This document shows positions 10,725 through 25,844 of a stretch of DNA of 64,000 nt, piece by piece. Made by a program: the position numbers and the translations under genes. Each line of letters opens with the position of its first letter. Position 1 is the first letter of the stretch. This DNA is from Tigriopus japonicus (Eukaryota > Arthropoda > Copepoda > Harpacticoida > Harpacticidae). Under the pieces are notes generated by a model. The model ran no database searches. It worked only from the letters and a program-made list of their open reading frames with translations, and was not told the DNA's origin. The stretch spans positions 408,564 to 472,563 of the forward strand of contig JAAGOF010000206.1 of NCBI GenBank assembly GCA_010645155.1, in the 5' to 3' direction.

Positions 10725-12022
10725 CGTAAAGGAGTCGTGGAAATAAGTGACTCCTTCTTTAGAATGAAAGCTTTAACGAGCAACTGACTGGGAGGTCACA
10801 GTACATAAGACTGGGAGGTCACCTTAGTAATACAGCTCCAAATATTGCACCTTGACACAAACGTTTGGCATATTTTCGAACTTCTCAATGTATATTGGAC
10901 ACGTAAGAACAAAATTTTTGCGTATTAAAAGGTCAAAGGTTGCACGTGTATTTCATTTTACTGGTTGCGCTTAAAGGACTCTATACACATTTCCCTATGC
11001 ATTTAAGCATAAGACTCCAATTTCAGGCAAGACGTGAGTTAGTTAGTTAGTTAGTTAGTTAATTAGTTAATTGGTTAACAATTCCCCTATCCCCAGAGAC
11101 ATCACAGGTCAATATTGTATGTTAGAAAAAGATATTTTTTCAGGGATTGGCACAAGACCCTGGGTAGTCACATAGAGCTGATAATTTGCTTGGATAACGT
11201 ATTAGCAGATGCGCAAGGGGTTTGAATCCGACCGTGGTTGCATTTGTGACAGGAGGCAATTGCTCGCTTAATCAAGACATCTCTTCAAATATCGCGTGCG
11301 GCACCAAGACGAAAATGGTTACCTTTGGATTCCTCGCGTCTCACTTTGACGGCAATTCCTTCTCACGTACCCACGAAGCAACGAACGACGACTCTATGAA
11401 GTCAGTTGAAAAGAACTCTTTTTTGATTGAATATTCGCGTGACTGTCCGGGCTACTTTATTGACTTTCATTGGAAAGAACGCACTTGGAATCTCTTTTTT
11501 CCTCTCTCTCTCTCTTTTCTTTCTTTAAGTTGAAAGGAGACCTCCTAAATTGTTGCCCGACATTTCCGACATTTCCCCCACCTTCTCAAATTTCCGCTCT
11601 TTCAATTGCCCCCACAATTCCATGATGTCCTATCTCAAGGGTGTCGTTCAAGGAAGGCATGATCATACACGTGCAGGAACGAGTGAGTTAAGGAAAGGGA
11701 ATACAATATTTTCTTGCACATTCCCCAGCTTGCCCGCCAGGGCTTTGCAATGCATGCCGTGTGAGTGAGTTTGAGTCTGATTTTGATTTCACTGTCGATT
11801 CGCAATCTACGTTGGCCAAAAGGCAGATGAATAGAAAAGATAGATCCTAGTGACTTCATAGTGCAGCCAGCACCTAGCTCTCCGTATTATATCGTGCAAT
11901 AAATAGTCCTCGTATTGGACTTGTTCTCCGGGTGTTTGCTTGTCCCATCAGAGAGTTCTCAGATAGCCTGCCTGAGTGGGTGTTGACGGTGGTGAGAACG
12001 GGGGAGAGAAGAGCCAACGAAC

Positions 12023-12065
12023 GACTGACTGACTGACTGAGCGAGTGAGTGAGTGAGTGAGTGAG
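12023..12065. repeat. compound (ACTG)n-(GTGA)n microsatellite
   Basis: Four or more ACTG units followed after GAGC by five or more GAGT units. Confidence 0.85.
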
Positions 12066-15000
12066 GTGAGGGAAAACAGACAAGATCGACATTCCACGTG
12101 GTTAACACGATTCTTTATTTGTTTCCCAATCTGCTCGGATTGTTTTGGCCATCATGACGTTTTTCACGAAATAGTTGTGGGTCGTTTTATGGCATGCCCT
12201 GTGTCGTCGTTGCCAATGTTGTTGTTGTTGTTGTTGTTGCTGCTGCTGCTCGTGCTACTCGTGTCGTTGTCGTGTCTTGATGACTGCGAATACCTTTGAA
12301 CACATCACCTCCTTCGTTCGGAGAGCTCTTTTTATCAGAAGGTGGAAAAAGGAGCCGAGCGTTAATTCAATGAAGGTGCATTCGTAAAAAAAGGTGGTGT
12401 GGAGGAGCTCACTTTTGGTGTTTGATTTATTTCTCTGGACATGTGTTTCAAATCAATTCGAAATGGAAGGAAAATTCGAGATTGTGTAGAAATAAAACGA
12501 ATCACGAACAACGGCTAAAGTTGATCCATCGCAAAGCAAACACAATTCTCTGGCAATTTGAAATTTTATCCTTCGGTAATCCCCGAAACAGAATCCGAGG
12601 CACCAACGAGAAAAAAAGGCAAAAAAGAACCATTGGTATTAGCAGACGGGGAAAACCAACCGAATTTTTCGTCCGATTCGATTTCATATCATCTCTGTCT
12701 GGCACCAGGCAGCTGACAATTTGAATTTTCAATCCGTCCACTCTTTGAAACTGCATGTGCTGCATCAAAGTGGTGATTCCAGTCCTCCTTTTATTTTTTG
12801 CTCTTTTCCAGCCGTGCAAAAAATGGATCCAGTCCCCCTGGCTGCCTGCCTGCTTGCCTGTTCCTCCCTTCCTCTTCTTCTTCTTCTTCCTTTCGTTCGG
12901 TGGATTCCCTTCCTCATTCCATTTTTCCTGCTTTCTGGTTGCTATCGAGCTCATGAGTGAGACCGAAGAGGGTAACTTAGGACAGTCAGTCTACATCAGA
13001 AATTTCAATGATTCTGGCCGACTTTTTTCTCACTCACACTGATAATTTAGTCCAGAAAAGAATCAATTTGTGGGTCTTCAGAAAAAAGGCAACAGTTTTA
13101 GGATTCATTTTACGTGAATCGTCTCAGGCATTGTCATGTGGAAGGCGTTTAAAACATTTTAGGGTTATTTTGTGTCAATTTATCAACATTCGTTTGATAC
13201 CAAAACCGGTTCTGGGCTTATCACGAAACCTAGACGATATTTGATTGAAATAAACCTCAATTTTGGTTCAAAAATCAAAACCTCTGTCACCTTATACTCA
13301 CAATTTTTGTTCTGATTGACAAATTCTGTTAAATTGCTTCTTTACATTAGAGGGAGGCGCTTCTATTTATCCTTATTATCCTTATCCATAAGCTATTCAT
13401 CCTTTGCTTGATCTCCATGAGTCTGATTCGCAAATTCTTTAACAAAGCGTTTCGAAAGTTCTAAATTTATTGAAGTTTTTTCCGGACAACGTCAAAGGTC
13501 GGAGTGAAAAAACTTGGTTGTAATAATTGCGTGAATTTTATATTTTCATGTAATTTTAGAGCTCAATTTGCTGATTTTGCAACCTACGTTAAAGCCGATA
13601 GGCTAGAGTAGGATTTGGTTCAGTTGGACGAAGCCCATTTCAGAACTAGACATACACCGCCGGGATAATCATAAAGAAATCATACGAAAGATTAAAAAAG
13701 AGGTACGAATTGGACAACCCTTCAAGTAACCTTTAGCTCCACTTCTCTTTCACCCAAGCGAGAGTATTGAAAAAAACTCAATGCATCCATCCCCCTCTCC
13801 TCTCTCTTCTTTTTGCCAACTGATCTTTGGGTGGACCGATGATTGTCTACCCCTTTAGAGTTTGAAGTGGCAAGAATTGATGTTTTCAATGCGGTTTGTG
13901 TACGTACGGCTACTGAGATTCAAATCAATGACAGGAACAGCCTTCGTTCGTTGTCTGTTTGAATTCCGTGCGCTAGTTCACTCGTCCGTGCGTTGTTGGC
14001 TTCGTCGAGGATCACCAGGATCACGCTACGCAGTTAACCAATTTGGAAGTCCCATTTACATACGGGCTCCCTAATGTGCAACCGCCCCCCTCCCCTTCAG
14101 TACACACCCAAATGCCCGGAATAACACAGGAACCACAACCCACAACACTCACGTTTAACCTCCTTCTTGATTTATTATCGAATTTTTTTGCCTGCTTTCG
14201 ATCTGCATTTCATTTTTTGCTTGATCAATCTAAAACGAGCATATTTTTTGCGAGAGTCCCTAGTCTGAATGTTTATTGATCCAATGACGCTCCATGATGA
14301 TGCTTTTCTCAAAACCATTTCAGAAGGACTTGGCAACTATCTGTAAAGATTGATTTTGGACTCATTTGCTCCGAGCTTGAAATCTGACAATAACCTTTAA
14401 TCTTTAAATTGAATTAATTAATTGTCAAGTTGGGTTTTTAGCTTATGAACTAACAACTTGAATTTTAGATTGAATTGAAATAATTGAATCTTTACAACTT
14501 AAAGATTCAATAGTCCTTGCCTTAAAGCTGATAGCGAGGATCCTTCGACCGAAAAAACTCTTTGTTTTGATACGGTAAATGAGTGCAACTGAGGAAATGT
14601 GTTTTTGAATTACCTTTCCCCCGTGTGGCGGTACTTTCACATAAGACGACATCAATAATTAAAGGTAATTGCGCCCCTATGTAGATCCACGGACTTGGTA
14701 GATCACACAAGAAGCAAGTAAGTTTCTGGTTAACTGCCGTCATCTCAAGATAATACACTACACAATAGCGTAGAAAACCGGTTAGCCAGAACCATGAGAA
14801 AAATTGCTTTCAATCATTATAAGTTGACAAGAATAAGAAGAAAAAAACAGATCTAAATCAACCAAGATTCAATCAAATTGCTAGTTTGTTTCCAATTACT
14901 ATGTAAATTTGTTGGTAATTTGATAATTAAAGCCCCGTCACTTTCCAAGGTAAAATATGAACACATTGTTAAGAATCATGGTCTCCAATTGATTTATTTT

Positions 15001-18000
15001 TAAGTCATTTTGAGCGGCAAAATAAAGTAGATCTTTTCACACACCTTGAACTACGATAAGGTTTACACTTTGAAAAATGTTTTCATTATTCGCATACTCT
15101 GATGAGAATGGACTCTAGTTTGAATAAACTAATTCTCTCAATAAAATCTTTGATGATGTGATTATGGTTGGCTTTGGTGGCCACCAAGGTTCAGGCCTCT
15201 TTTGGGCAATCATCCCAAAACCCCTTCAGGTGTCAAGTAAAAAGCTGTGTCATTTGTGTGCAAGAACGTTCATATCCTTTAAGTTTCATCGACTCCCAAT
15301 TAAAGCCCTCTATCCTGCCTTAGAGAATTTTAAAAAAATCAAGGGGATCAGACTTCATTCAAAAAAAGTCGTCACGAAGGGCTGTCTTGTTAAGGGGCTT
15401 CAAATACGTACAAAAACGGAAATTTGGTCAAAACAGCAAAAACTGGTAATTGTGGCTAATATTTCTTGACTACTTTTGCAGCTTGTAAATCGCGTATTGA
15501 TTGAAGAAAGCTAATAACAAAATGAAAATACATAAACCCATGATAGACAAAGGAAAAACACATTGCTTTTTCTTTTGCATATTTTTCGACTCAAGTTGAT
15601 TCTGGAAGTTCCTTAGTGTTTTAATAAAATGTTAAAATTATTAGCCTACTACCTATTAGTAGGTAAGTCAACTTTGAACTAGAGGAAACTAAGAGGACAG
15701 TTGTGGGTAGTTATGGTGCGATAGAAAGACAACTTTATGGGAGACGTATTCAGTTTGGGGACTGAATTGAAATAGCAATTGATTGGGCAAACATGAAAAA
15801 GCAATAACCGATAATCTTTCGCTTTGTGATCACATTTTAAATCCAATTAACGGGGAAACGATTCTGGTGCGGACGAAAAGACATGCAACTGCCTTTCTTA
15901 GTTTCATACCCAAGGTTTTCTAATGGAAATCAAAACCCTGCTTGGCATTCAGGTATCAGTTCCATCTACAGAGTTTCACGTTTGCCAAGACTACTCGAAA
16001 TTGATTGTATCGCGAAGCAAATTCTAACTGTACGAGAGTGAAAACGAACGAACACGAGTCTCAGTTGCGTTGGTTTTGCACGGTTCGCCTTCCCACTGTC
16101 CTGGTGCATTCCACACCTGAAAAAGAACTCAAAGAGAGAAAGAATGGGGGAGGGGGGATCTTTTTGACTAACTTTGCTCTGAAGCCTTCCATGCCTTTAG
16201 GTCAGACTCTCTCTTCATCCGAAATGTACACTACTTACGTACTACATATGTACAAATTCAGAAAAGAAGCTCGACTGACTGTCATTGCATTCTGTCGTCA
16301 CGCGCACGGACTAATTCGACGATGAAGTTTTTTGGAAGCAAAGTTCGCGGCTATGCAACGCTTGAGATCAACACTTAAAAGCAAAACAAGCAATTAGCTC
16401 AAAAGTTAAAGTTGAACTATATCATTTGAGCTCGGGACCAAACTGTCTTAAAAGTGGATACTTTGTCCGTGGTTGATTGTTTAACTTTAAACCGTTTTTC
16501 AAAAGATTCAGCTTTCATTTTCCCATCGCTATGGCATTGGTAATTGGGTTTACGTCCAGTAAAACAATGGAACCGAGCCTGAGCTCGATTTGGGGTCTGG
16601 GTTTCCCCAAGCCCGTTCTAGTTGATGTCCATCGCGTCATGTATGTACATATGTGTATATATGTAGCACTTCGTATGCACACGTTCATGCAGCCATGCTA
16701 ATAATACTTTCAATGGTGACAACTTGTCCGTAAAGTATGCGCCTATTCATTCAAGTACTTCATTCAAGCTATTTTTCGACCATTCCACTAGCCAGCAATG
16801 CAATTACGAACACTAGTAGTAGATATGAGAAGTTGGTTGTTGGATTAGGGTGAACAGGCATGGCGAGAAAAGCGTTAGTTTCCCTTATTGTGGACAATGG
16901 AAAAGGGTTATTGGGTCGTCCTCAATAAAGGCAATGCTTGAGGGGGCGACGTATGTCGACAACAACAACAACATCATAAGAAGAGGAAGCAGTGGTAGTA
17001 GCACTATGACCACCACGAAAAGTAGCAAAACTGGAACGTGGTGGCTCCCCAAGTGCTTGGTGCTCCATTGTCCAAAGTCTGTGTACGTGTGAGTGTGCAT
17101 GTGTGACTATGTCTGCACATAGCAGGCGCCCCGTTCAGCTGGCCTCTGGCTGGCTGGCTGGCTGGCTTCCATTGGGTGGTTCTTTGGTTCTTTCAATTCG
17201 GACCATGATCTGAGTGCGGCGAGCAGTGTCGTTTCGCCATTCCGATGAAATTTCAATTGCGAGGAGGAGCAAAAGCATTATGGGCATTTTTTGCTCCGAG
17301 AATATGTGAAATGTTCTTAGATAGGACAGAGAGTTTTTGCAGTAAAAACGACATCCATCCAAGTTGAACCCTGAACTCGTTCAAAGCAATTTCATTTCAT
17401 CTGCTAGCTTCAAACAACAGCCCACGATTTAAAAGCGAAATCCAGATGAGGAAAAGAACTAAAGAAACGAAAAACGAATCACTACGAAAAGGATTTCCAA
17501 CGAGCGTCTGAACGAGCTTACTTACACACAGGACCATCGCTACATACGTATCTACGGACATCTACGTTCGTTCGTTCACGGCACACTCGGCTATCCATAA
17601 ACAATAGCCGTGTAAGACACATACAATCACTTGCACGCAGGCACACATACGTACGTACAAACGGGATTGGAAAAACAAAGAGACCTCTGCTCGTTATCGG
17701 TTTTCCAATTTTCTGAATGAGAGCTAGTAACTTGCTTGCCAGCTAGGCCGGCGGCGAAAAACGGTAGATTTGCATGCCTGTTGACGTTTTGGTCCCATTT
17801 GTGAGGTGGTTGGTGGAGCAATTGCTGTTGTTGTTGCCGTTGTTTTGCCCGGTGATGTGCCTCCGTTTTTCTCTGCACTTCACTTTCGAGAGATTTATGA
17901 CACAACTAGCATTCACACTTCACTCATTTTCTTCCCCAATTTGAGACGCTCGTTGTTGAGTGTTCCCTACTTATTTTGGCTACGTACACTCTCCGTTCAA

Positions 18001-21000
18001 GTCTCATTCGGCATTTGCTATTGCTTTTGCCATTGGCCCGGACATAGCCGAAGAAGGCATTGCTTTCAATGTAAACGTTCGTTCGTTCGCTGCTCGTCCA
18101 TCCATCCATCCGTCCGTTTGGCAGTGACATCCAATTTTTCCGCCAATTTCACGAATGCCCTCAAGGTAGGGTAGGATGCACAAGTGCCGGTAGCAGCAAT
18201 GTTTGAGGGCATGTTTTACTGCCAACACATTTTGCACGGAAGGTGAATCAATCCATTTTGTCATTACAGCGGGTAAATTAACGAGGTTTCAGGGACACGT
18301 GTGGTGTCATTGTGGTCATGGTGTTCCTCCAAGGGTAATACAATTGGAACGAGCGGAGTTCAGGTGGGACAACTGTTTCACCTCGGCTTCGCCTCATATT
18401 TTCCTTCACCTCAATCAATTATGATTGCAAGCCATAGGATTTAGACGAACAGGTCAGATAAGTTGTGCACAATCAACATTACTAGAGAATGTCGATTGGC
18501 TTGTTGGTTCATCAAACCGGGGTGTCTCATTGTTCATTGCTTACGACATAGTATGTTCGTACGTGTGCATTGCATTGCATTACATGTCCACATTCTCATT
18601 CATTGTCTGAAGGTGCGTGTGGTCAATCGCGTGTCCATGTTTTCACCCTTGGTCATTCAAGTGAGTGGTGGTTAGTTGGTTGGGTGGCTGGATGGCTGGC
18701 TTGACCCATTCATGGATGGCTGTGAATGTGTTTTACGAGCGAGTTCGAACTTGAGGGGTCACCCGAACTAGCGAACGAACACTATGTTTCACCCTCGTCA
18801 ATCCACCCTCGATGTACTGGTGATGGAGCTCCCTACAGAGAGCAAGTGGATTGCGGTCCTTTGTGGATTGTGCTGGACTGTCCAGGGGTCAGTTCAAAGA
18901 CCCACCACAAACACCCTGTTGATGATGTTCTCATTCAAGCCATGTCCACTCAAAAGTGTGCCATTCATTCACTCGATCGGTCACTCGCTCAATTAGGTTG
19001 TAAGTCAGTCAGTCAGTCAGTCAATGAGACATTCTATCACTACCACTTACCCATCCAGGCAGTCAGGAATGGAGAATGGAATGACTTCATCTATGGACCC
19101 CTTTGAAAATGCATTTAAGGCAAAATTCAACTCATTTGCCACCAAAATATTGTGCAGCATATCGAATCAATGATGTCCTGAACTCAAAAATTGGGATAAC
19201 TTTCGGAACAAACCTTGATAATCTTTGAATACAAGCATATCCTTGTGAGCTGATGGTATGATAGGACAAAAAAAAAGTCCTATTTACAACGAATTTTACC
19301 CCGTTCAAATTTCGAATGTCGGTTGGACAACTGATGGAAATATGTCCTCCGAAATGGAATCAATAGCTCGCTTGGTTGAGATAAGTTGATTAAAAATTTA
19401 TCAAGGTCCTTGTCAATTTTGTTGCTTACATGTTTGATCAGAAATGATTATAAAGAAACAATTTCATATTTTAAAAAAAGACAGTTTTTAGAATTAAGCC
19501 ATATTTCAAATTTAAACCCAACTCGAACTACTTTTTTGTCTTTTGAGTCAGGGGCAAAATTTCCACACCACACCCGAGTTATCATTTAACAGTCGCATTA
19601 CGAGATTGCTCAATGGCCGTTTTTTAGCTGATGAGATTGAGTCTGTCTGTCTGAATTACAAAATCGGGTCTTTCCATGCCAGATCGTTTTCGTTTTCAGA
19701 ATCACAGTCAATAAAATGTATTTATCTTTTTGTAACGACTCGTGAGAAGAAGGGTGGTTGTCTGCAAACGGATTGGGTGGATTCAGTCCACAGATGAGCA
19801 TGGCATTATTCTCGATGGAGGAGCAGAAAGAGTAAAAAGAGAGGAGAGAGCAGATGTCACAATTCGTTCTTCTTGTGAATTCCATTGGAAAGTTTTAAAA
19901 AATGGGGGAGGTCTACGTACAGGCCACGGGAATAGAACGAAATATGGCCTGTACTACTAGTACAGCCGTAATCCTTTAATCTGTCAAGTTATGGAGGTTT
20001 GCCACTCTGATCGGGCAGTCAGGCCAACTTTGAACCATACAGTTGTAGAAAGTTGAAATCTGTAATGGATTATCGTAAGTGTAGCTCTTGGCTGTTTTAC
20101 ATTGGGTTTTGTGGTCGTTTGGGATTTTTCATCGATTCTTGCCACCGTGTTTAGATCCATAAAGTACCCAAAGAGCATATCTGCCATACATCCTTTGGAC
20201 CTAAAAGGTACGTACGTAATGTATATATAGTGTGTACGTACCACGTATTTATGTATGTAGTATGAGTCCATGGACAAAAATGACAGCCAGTTTTCATAAA
20301 TTCAAGTATGAGTTGTGGAGTTGCTCTTCTCTACTACATTGTCGTCTTTTTTGTTGGATGAAGAAGGAGGAGAAAGAGTTTGGTAAGTAAGCAAGTAAGT
20401 AAGCAGGCAAGCCAACGAGCAGGCAAGTACGTAAGTAATGGTGGTGGAACCCCTTTTTTCTTCACGCATTCCTAGCCTTTTGTGTCGGTTAAAAATCCAG
20501 ATTGGAATCTTATTTTACCGACATTCTAACCATTACTTGTTTCTACGGGAAGCTTTCATGATTAGTACCAACTAAATCAACCCAATCCCATCATGTCAAT
20601 GGGGTGGTGGCTTTTTCTTCGTTCTCTTTTGCGTTTCCTTCAAATCATATCAGCTATTTGATTTGTAGCAGCCAGCGGATGCATACAAAGAGAGGGGACA
20701 GGCGGCTGAATTGTCAAGAAGTGCAGGCGTGAAGCGGACGGATTACGGGAATTGCTCAATCAAAGGACACTCCTATCGTTGGTGTCGATCTACGATTGGG
20801 TACTGTCGACTCCGACTGCCGGACAATAAAGCACATGAATTATTCGAAGACGTCCAAATTGTGGGTCTGACTACCGAAGTCTCGGGAACGTAGATTACAT
20901 ATCCTTTCATAAGATAGTGCGTTTCCCTTTGGAAAAACGTCTCGTTTTGGGCTTGCTTACTTGCTTGCTCGCCTACTCGTTCGTTCTCCCATTTATGCCT

Positions 21001-24000
21001 CATATTTCTTTGTCTATGAACTTGGGTTCAACTTGGCTTTGTACAGTAGAAGGGTGATGGCGAAGGCAGTGACCAACCACCACTGGCGACATCATCGCAT
21101 CTCACTCACATGGGCAAATGTGCCCTCATGGTTTCCGTACTAAACATGACGAGTACGTTGATCCAAGTAAAGAAGTCGCCCCAATAAACGTACGTATGTA
21201 TAGATTGCTGGATGTTGGTGTTGCCGTTCGTCGCCGTTGATGTCGATACTGCCTTGGCTGTTCTTTGATCAGAAGTGATTTGTTGAATTCGATAAGAAAG
21301 ACTCATCAATCGAGTCTGGCCGGACCAAAGTGGATTAGGAAAATGGTTTGGACGAAGATTGTTCAACTGCAAACCATACATTGTGAAGAGAAAAAGAAGA
21401 AAAGTAAACAGGAGTTGATACCGCCCCCCTTGAGTATCAGTCAAAGGAAGGCCAGGATTCAACTTTCAGATTAAGCGAACATGAACAGATGAAGCTTGGG
21501 CAAGGGCAGAAATGTCCAGCATTCTACATTTGTACATCCATCCATCCATACACCCTTGCTCGATAAGATTTATTCGCACCAATCCGCTGCTTCACCTTAC
21601 CTTCTTTGCCTTCGTTCGTTTCGTCTTTCTTTCTTTCTTTCTTTCTGTCTTTGTTGTCTTTTTCTTTCCATGTTTCTCTCTTGTCTTCTACCCACCTCGC
21701 TAGCTAGCTTGCTAGCTTACTGGCTATCGTGTACGAGTACATCCATCGATGCACATTGAGGATTTTCTTGCGAAGTAAAGCAAAAGAGATTGGCTTAAGA
21801 CGAGGTCGCAACGACTCTGATTCGCCAAGCCAACCGCAAGCAAGCAAACTCGCATCATCATCATCATCCTCACCAGCATCTCCATCGACTGACTGAATTT
21901 TCCTCATAACATATCTGTACCGTACAGATCCTTCTCACTTTGGGCATGCACATTCTAGTCGCATATCCGTAGATGTGGATGTAGGTATGTATGTACATAC
22001 TTACACATGTACCCGTGCACGTACCGCTGCCTTCGCTACAGCAAGTAGGTGACACAGACCTGCCTTCAATGGTATTCTGAAATTCGGCGATACTAATGGT
22101 CATGGTGCTTGCTTAGTTGGTTGGTGGTTGGTCGGTCGATGGGTGGCAAAGCCATGTCCCAACTTGTGGATGGAAAAAGCGACCTGCGATCCATCGAACA
22201 AATTTATTTCCCCCACTATCTGTCGCCTCTGCCACATTGCTCACCAACCAACTCGCTGGCTAACTCACTCACTCACTCACTCATGTGCTCCTTGTGAACG
22301 AACCTAAAGGGATGTTAACTGAGAAATCGCATCACCTCATGAATAATAATCACTTGCTTTGAAATGAGCAACTTTGGCCCTAATCGTGCTGGTTCGACCA
22401 ACATAAAAAGCAATCATAGAATCACTTCCGTCAAAAGGTTAATCTTGAAGTTGAGAGGCATTGAATCGTGGAATTTATTGTCAATGTTGCATCCAATTAA
22501 CGATTACACTGTTGTTCTACATATCAATCCGATTGATGTGTACGTAGAGAATGATAAAAAGGTTATTTTGATCACAAAAGAGCTTGAAGATAAAACCTGA
22601 TCTTTAAATGTGACACCAGGCAACGCTACGCTAAGTACTTTTTCTTTTCAATTTGACGATCCATGTTACGGTAAATTTCTGCTTTCACACCCGTTTTCCC
22701 CTTGGCTGCCGCTTCACAACTCAGACCCTGTCCCCTGGCTCTTTTGCTGTTAAACTGGAAATGAAGTGTGTTTGCCGTTCAGAAATATGGCCATTTCTCG
22801 TAAATTTCAGAAATTTGGCGCGAGGTGCGATAACCGCGTAGAACGCCAAGTCGAAGCTTCTCTCCCCTCTTTTGGTTCGTTTTCGTCTCTTTTCTGCCGT
22901 TTTCTCGTGGAACCGGGTTTGTGTTTGTTTGCAGATTCCTTCCTCGCTGGTCTCTGGCTCGATCGTCGTCCGTTCACTGTCGTTGGCATTGCATATTTGT
23001 TGGGGGATTGGCTGCCGCACTTCCAAGGAAGCATGATGGGTAGATGGTAGATCGATGGACGGATAGATAGATGGATGGATGGCAGAAGGAGCGAGCGAGC
23101 GAGCAAGGGTTCTGCTTGTGTGCAATGGAAATGAAATGATGGCGGTTTCATGACCTCTAGGGTGTCAATTCAGTCGTCGCCTCAATCGGGGAAACTTAAA
23201 AGTCGCATGCGAAATGGCGATAAAGGGCCAAATTGAACACTCTCCGGACGGATGAAAACATTTTCAGCTCCATGAAACAAATAGGTGGTATTCCATGTTA
23301 AAGTAGACGAGACGTGTGTAAACCATTGGCCAGAAAAGATTTTGATGTGCCCATGCCCGGTTCGCCACAATTATTGTTAATGCAGCCATTTGGATAGTGG
23401 TCGACGGCAACTGAAATTGGTTGAGCCTTGTTTTTTGGTCATCTTTCTCATTCCAATCGTGGAAGGAAGTTTTTTAACCCATCAAATTCCCCGGCCAGCT
23501 AAGGAGCTTTTATCTTCGCTCTGTGGTCGGTCTAAATATATTCCTCCGTACTCTTCTTTTGCTCATAGAGATGAAGCACTTCGTAATTCCAGATCGACTT
23601 TGTCAGGGAAAAAACGGTCCAGAGGGTGCTTGAAAGTTGAAACTAGACATCCAAAAACTCGAGGGGCTTTGGTCGAGACCTCCAGGCAGGGTGAAGCCTT
23701 TGAGCGTGCGCTTGTCTCATCAATAAGAAGTGTTGTTTATTGTGGGCCTCCTTGAGCTGCTCATGTTTTTCCTCTTCCTTTCTTGGATTGAGGGCGCTTA
23801 GCGTGTCAATGCCTTCCTCTATCTCCTTTTCTCCGTCCCTGCAGCAACAAAGAGCGTATGGGCTCACCTACTGCTGCTCCTCCCATGATAATCGAGACAA
23901 CGGTCCTTTAACTCGTCAAAAGGCGTTCATCCCGAACTCATTGAGACGAGCAACGACCTTCCTTCCACCTTAGCTACTTGTGTCTTCCTTGGCACGATCA

Positions 24001-25814
24001 TTCTCTGGGTGGTTCGTTAGGGGGAGAGGAACAAGGCCGACGGTGCCATTTGAATCGGGAGAGCACGTAAATATCTGCGCGTTTTTAGGGAAAATATGTT
24101 GCGGATTTTGCCTGATTTTGGGCGAAGACCCGATCAGGAACAAGACCAGTGAAAAAGGGTTGAATTTGTGGATCGCTTGGTGTGTCTGAGCGCTGCTCAC
24201 GTCCACGACGAGGACGACAACGACGAAGGCGCCAGCAACAAAGACAACTCGAGCGATGGGGTCCACAACGAGGAGATTGCCGACGATGACGAGGAAGGAA
24301 GGGGCACTCACAGGAATACAGGAATGGCGTGAATATGACGACAATGGAATGGGACGCGCGACCTGGCCGTTCACAAGCCAGCAGAATTCTCTTTGTGAGT
24401 GCTGCTTTCTGCTTGACAAACGTGGGGAATGCTCGAATATTGAGCGGCGACCATCGCCAATAATACATTTTTGCCCCTTTTAGATGACATGAAGTCGATG
24501 ATAATGGTGGTGGAGGTGCGGTGCTGTGGCTGTGCTGTGCTGCTCATGGAAGAGAACAAGAACAAGTCGAAGAAAAACGTGATGGGCAGCCATGACGCCG
24601 ACAACTAGATCCGTCCTCGGATGAGCAGAGCTTGAGGACGAACGACATCATCAGCATCCGCATCAATAACAACAACAACAACAACAACCCAATCCTTCTG
24701 CTTGGTGATGCTCAAACCAATGATGGTGGTGAGGATGGTATTGGTGCCAGTTGTAGTGATGGTGGCAGCAGTCAGTTTTGGAGTAAACTGAGTGACGAAC
24801 GGACACGAACGACGAGCAGACGGACGGACGAAGGGACGGACGGACGGACGGTCTCACTGAGTGGCTGGCTCTCTAGCTTAGCTAGCTGACGGACTCGAAA
24901 GAAGGGAGCGCCGTTCCTTGAAATTTGGGTTGAATGACGACGAGTTTTTTCGATTGAATTTGCAGAATCTTGGATTTAGTGGTAAAAGGCCGGTCGTGCT
25001 GAAAACAGCCTCTGATCCACCAAAACGACGGACTGACCGACTCACTCGCTCAGTTACAAGAAGTGGTAATTACAACACCAGTCACAACCACAACAATAAC
25101 AACAACAACAATATTGAAATCACATTAATACCAACCCTTTGCTCCATTCATTCATCCATCCATCCATCTTTCATCTTGATTGCAAAACAGAAAAGAAGCA
25201 TATTTGCAAGGCTAGAAATGTGTGTGTTGGTTGATGTGCATGTGTGTTCTACAGTTGTGTGTTGACGATCAGGCTAAAGACGGTGTTATTCCAAGAACTT
25301 GACCGGCCGTGAAAGATACTTGTGACAGTGAGCCCAATCCGGAAAACCCAAAGAAAACATTGAAGGTATGATGCTTTGGGAGCAATTGTGTTCGAACTCT
25401 CAACAAACACCCTAGGTGTCCACCCTCTACTCACTCAGTGCAACAGTAGCATTACTTAAAATTGAACCTTATATTCATACGTACCTAAAGCAGCCCTTCC
25501 TTCACTGTTTGGCAAGTTTGAAAAACAGATTTGTCCGTGGAGAGGCGTGAGTCCACACAGAAGCACCAAGTGTTCGTTGGCCTCCTTTGATTTGCCATAA
25601 AATGAACTTTGCCAAGTGTTCCAGTTGAAGTCCACATTTTTGAGTGAAGAGACCAAAATCATCAAAACTACAGATGAGTCTTTGTAGCACAATAAAACTC
25701 GATTGCTCATGCAGAGGATCAATTACTGGAAATTTGAATCTTGGTTATTGTCCAATGAACATATAGCCACTGATTTACTTTGTCGCTTCGTCAAAACAAC
25801 AAATCATCAGCGGT

Positions 25815-25844
25815 AACAACAACAACAACAACAACAACAACAAC
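25815..25844. repeat. (AAC)n microsatellite
   Basis: About nine AAC units; it produces a spurious poly-Thr frame. Confidence 0.9.

Noticed and set aside
12721..13042. Leu/Phe-rich overlapping frames resembling membrane segments
   Set aside because: They arise from CTT/TTC-rich simple sequence read in several frames.
22364..22600. Plus-strand 78-codon ATG frame
   Set aside because: Composition is fairly protein-like, but the frame is short and AT-rich with no flanking exons, splice partners or recognisable motif.
23391..23755. Plus-strand 121-codon frame with a hydrophobic start
   Set aside because: It begins at TTG, not ATG, and has no splice or family support.
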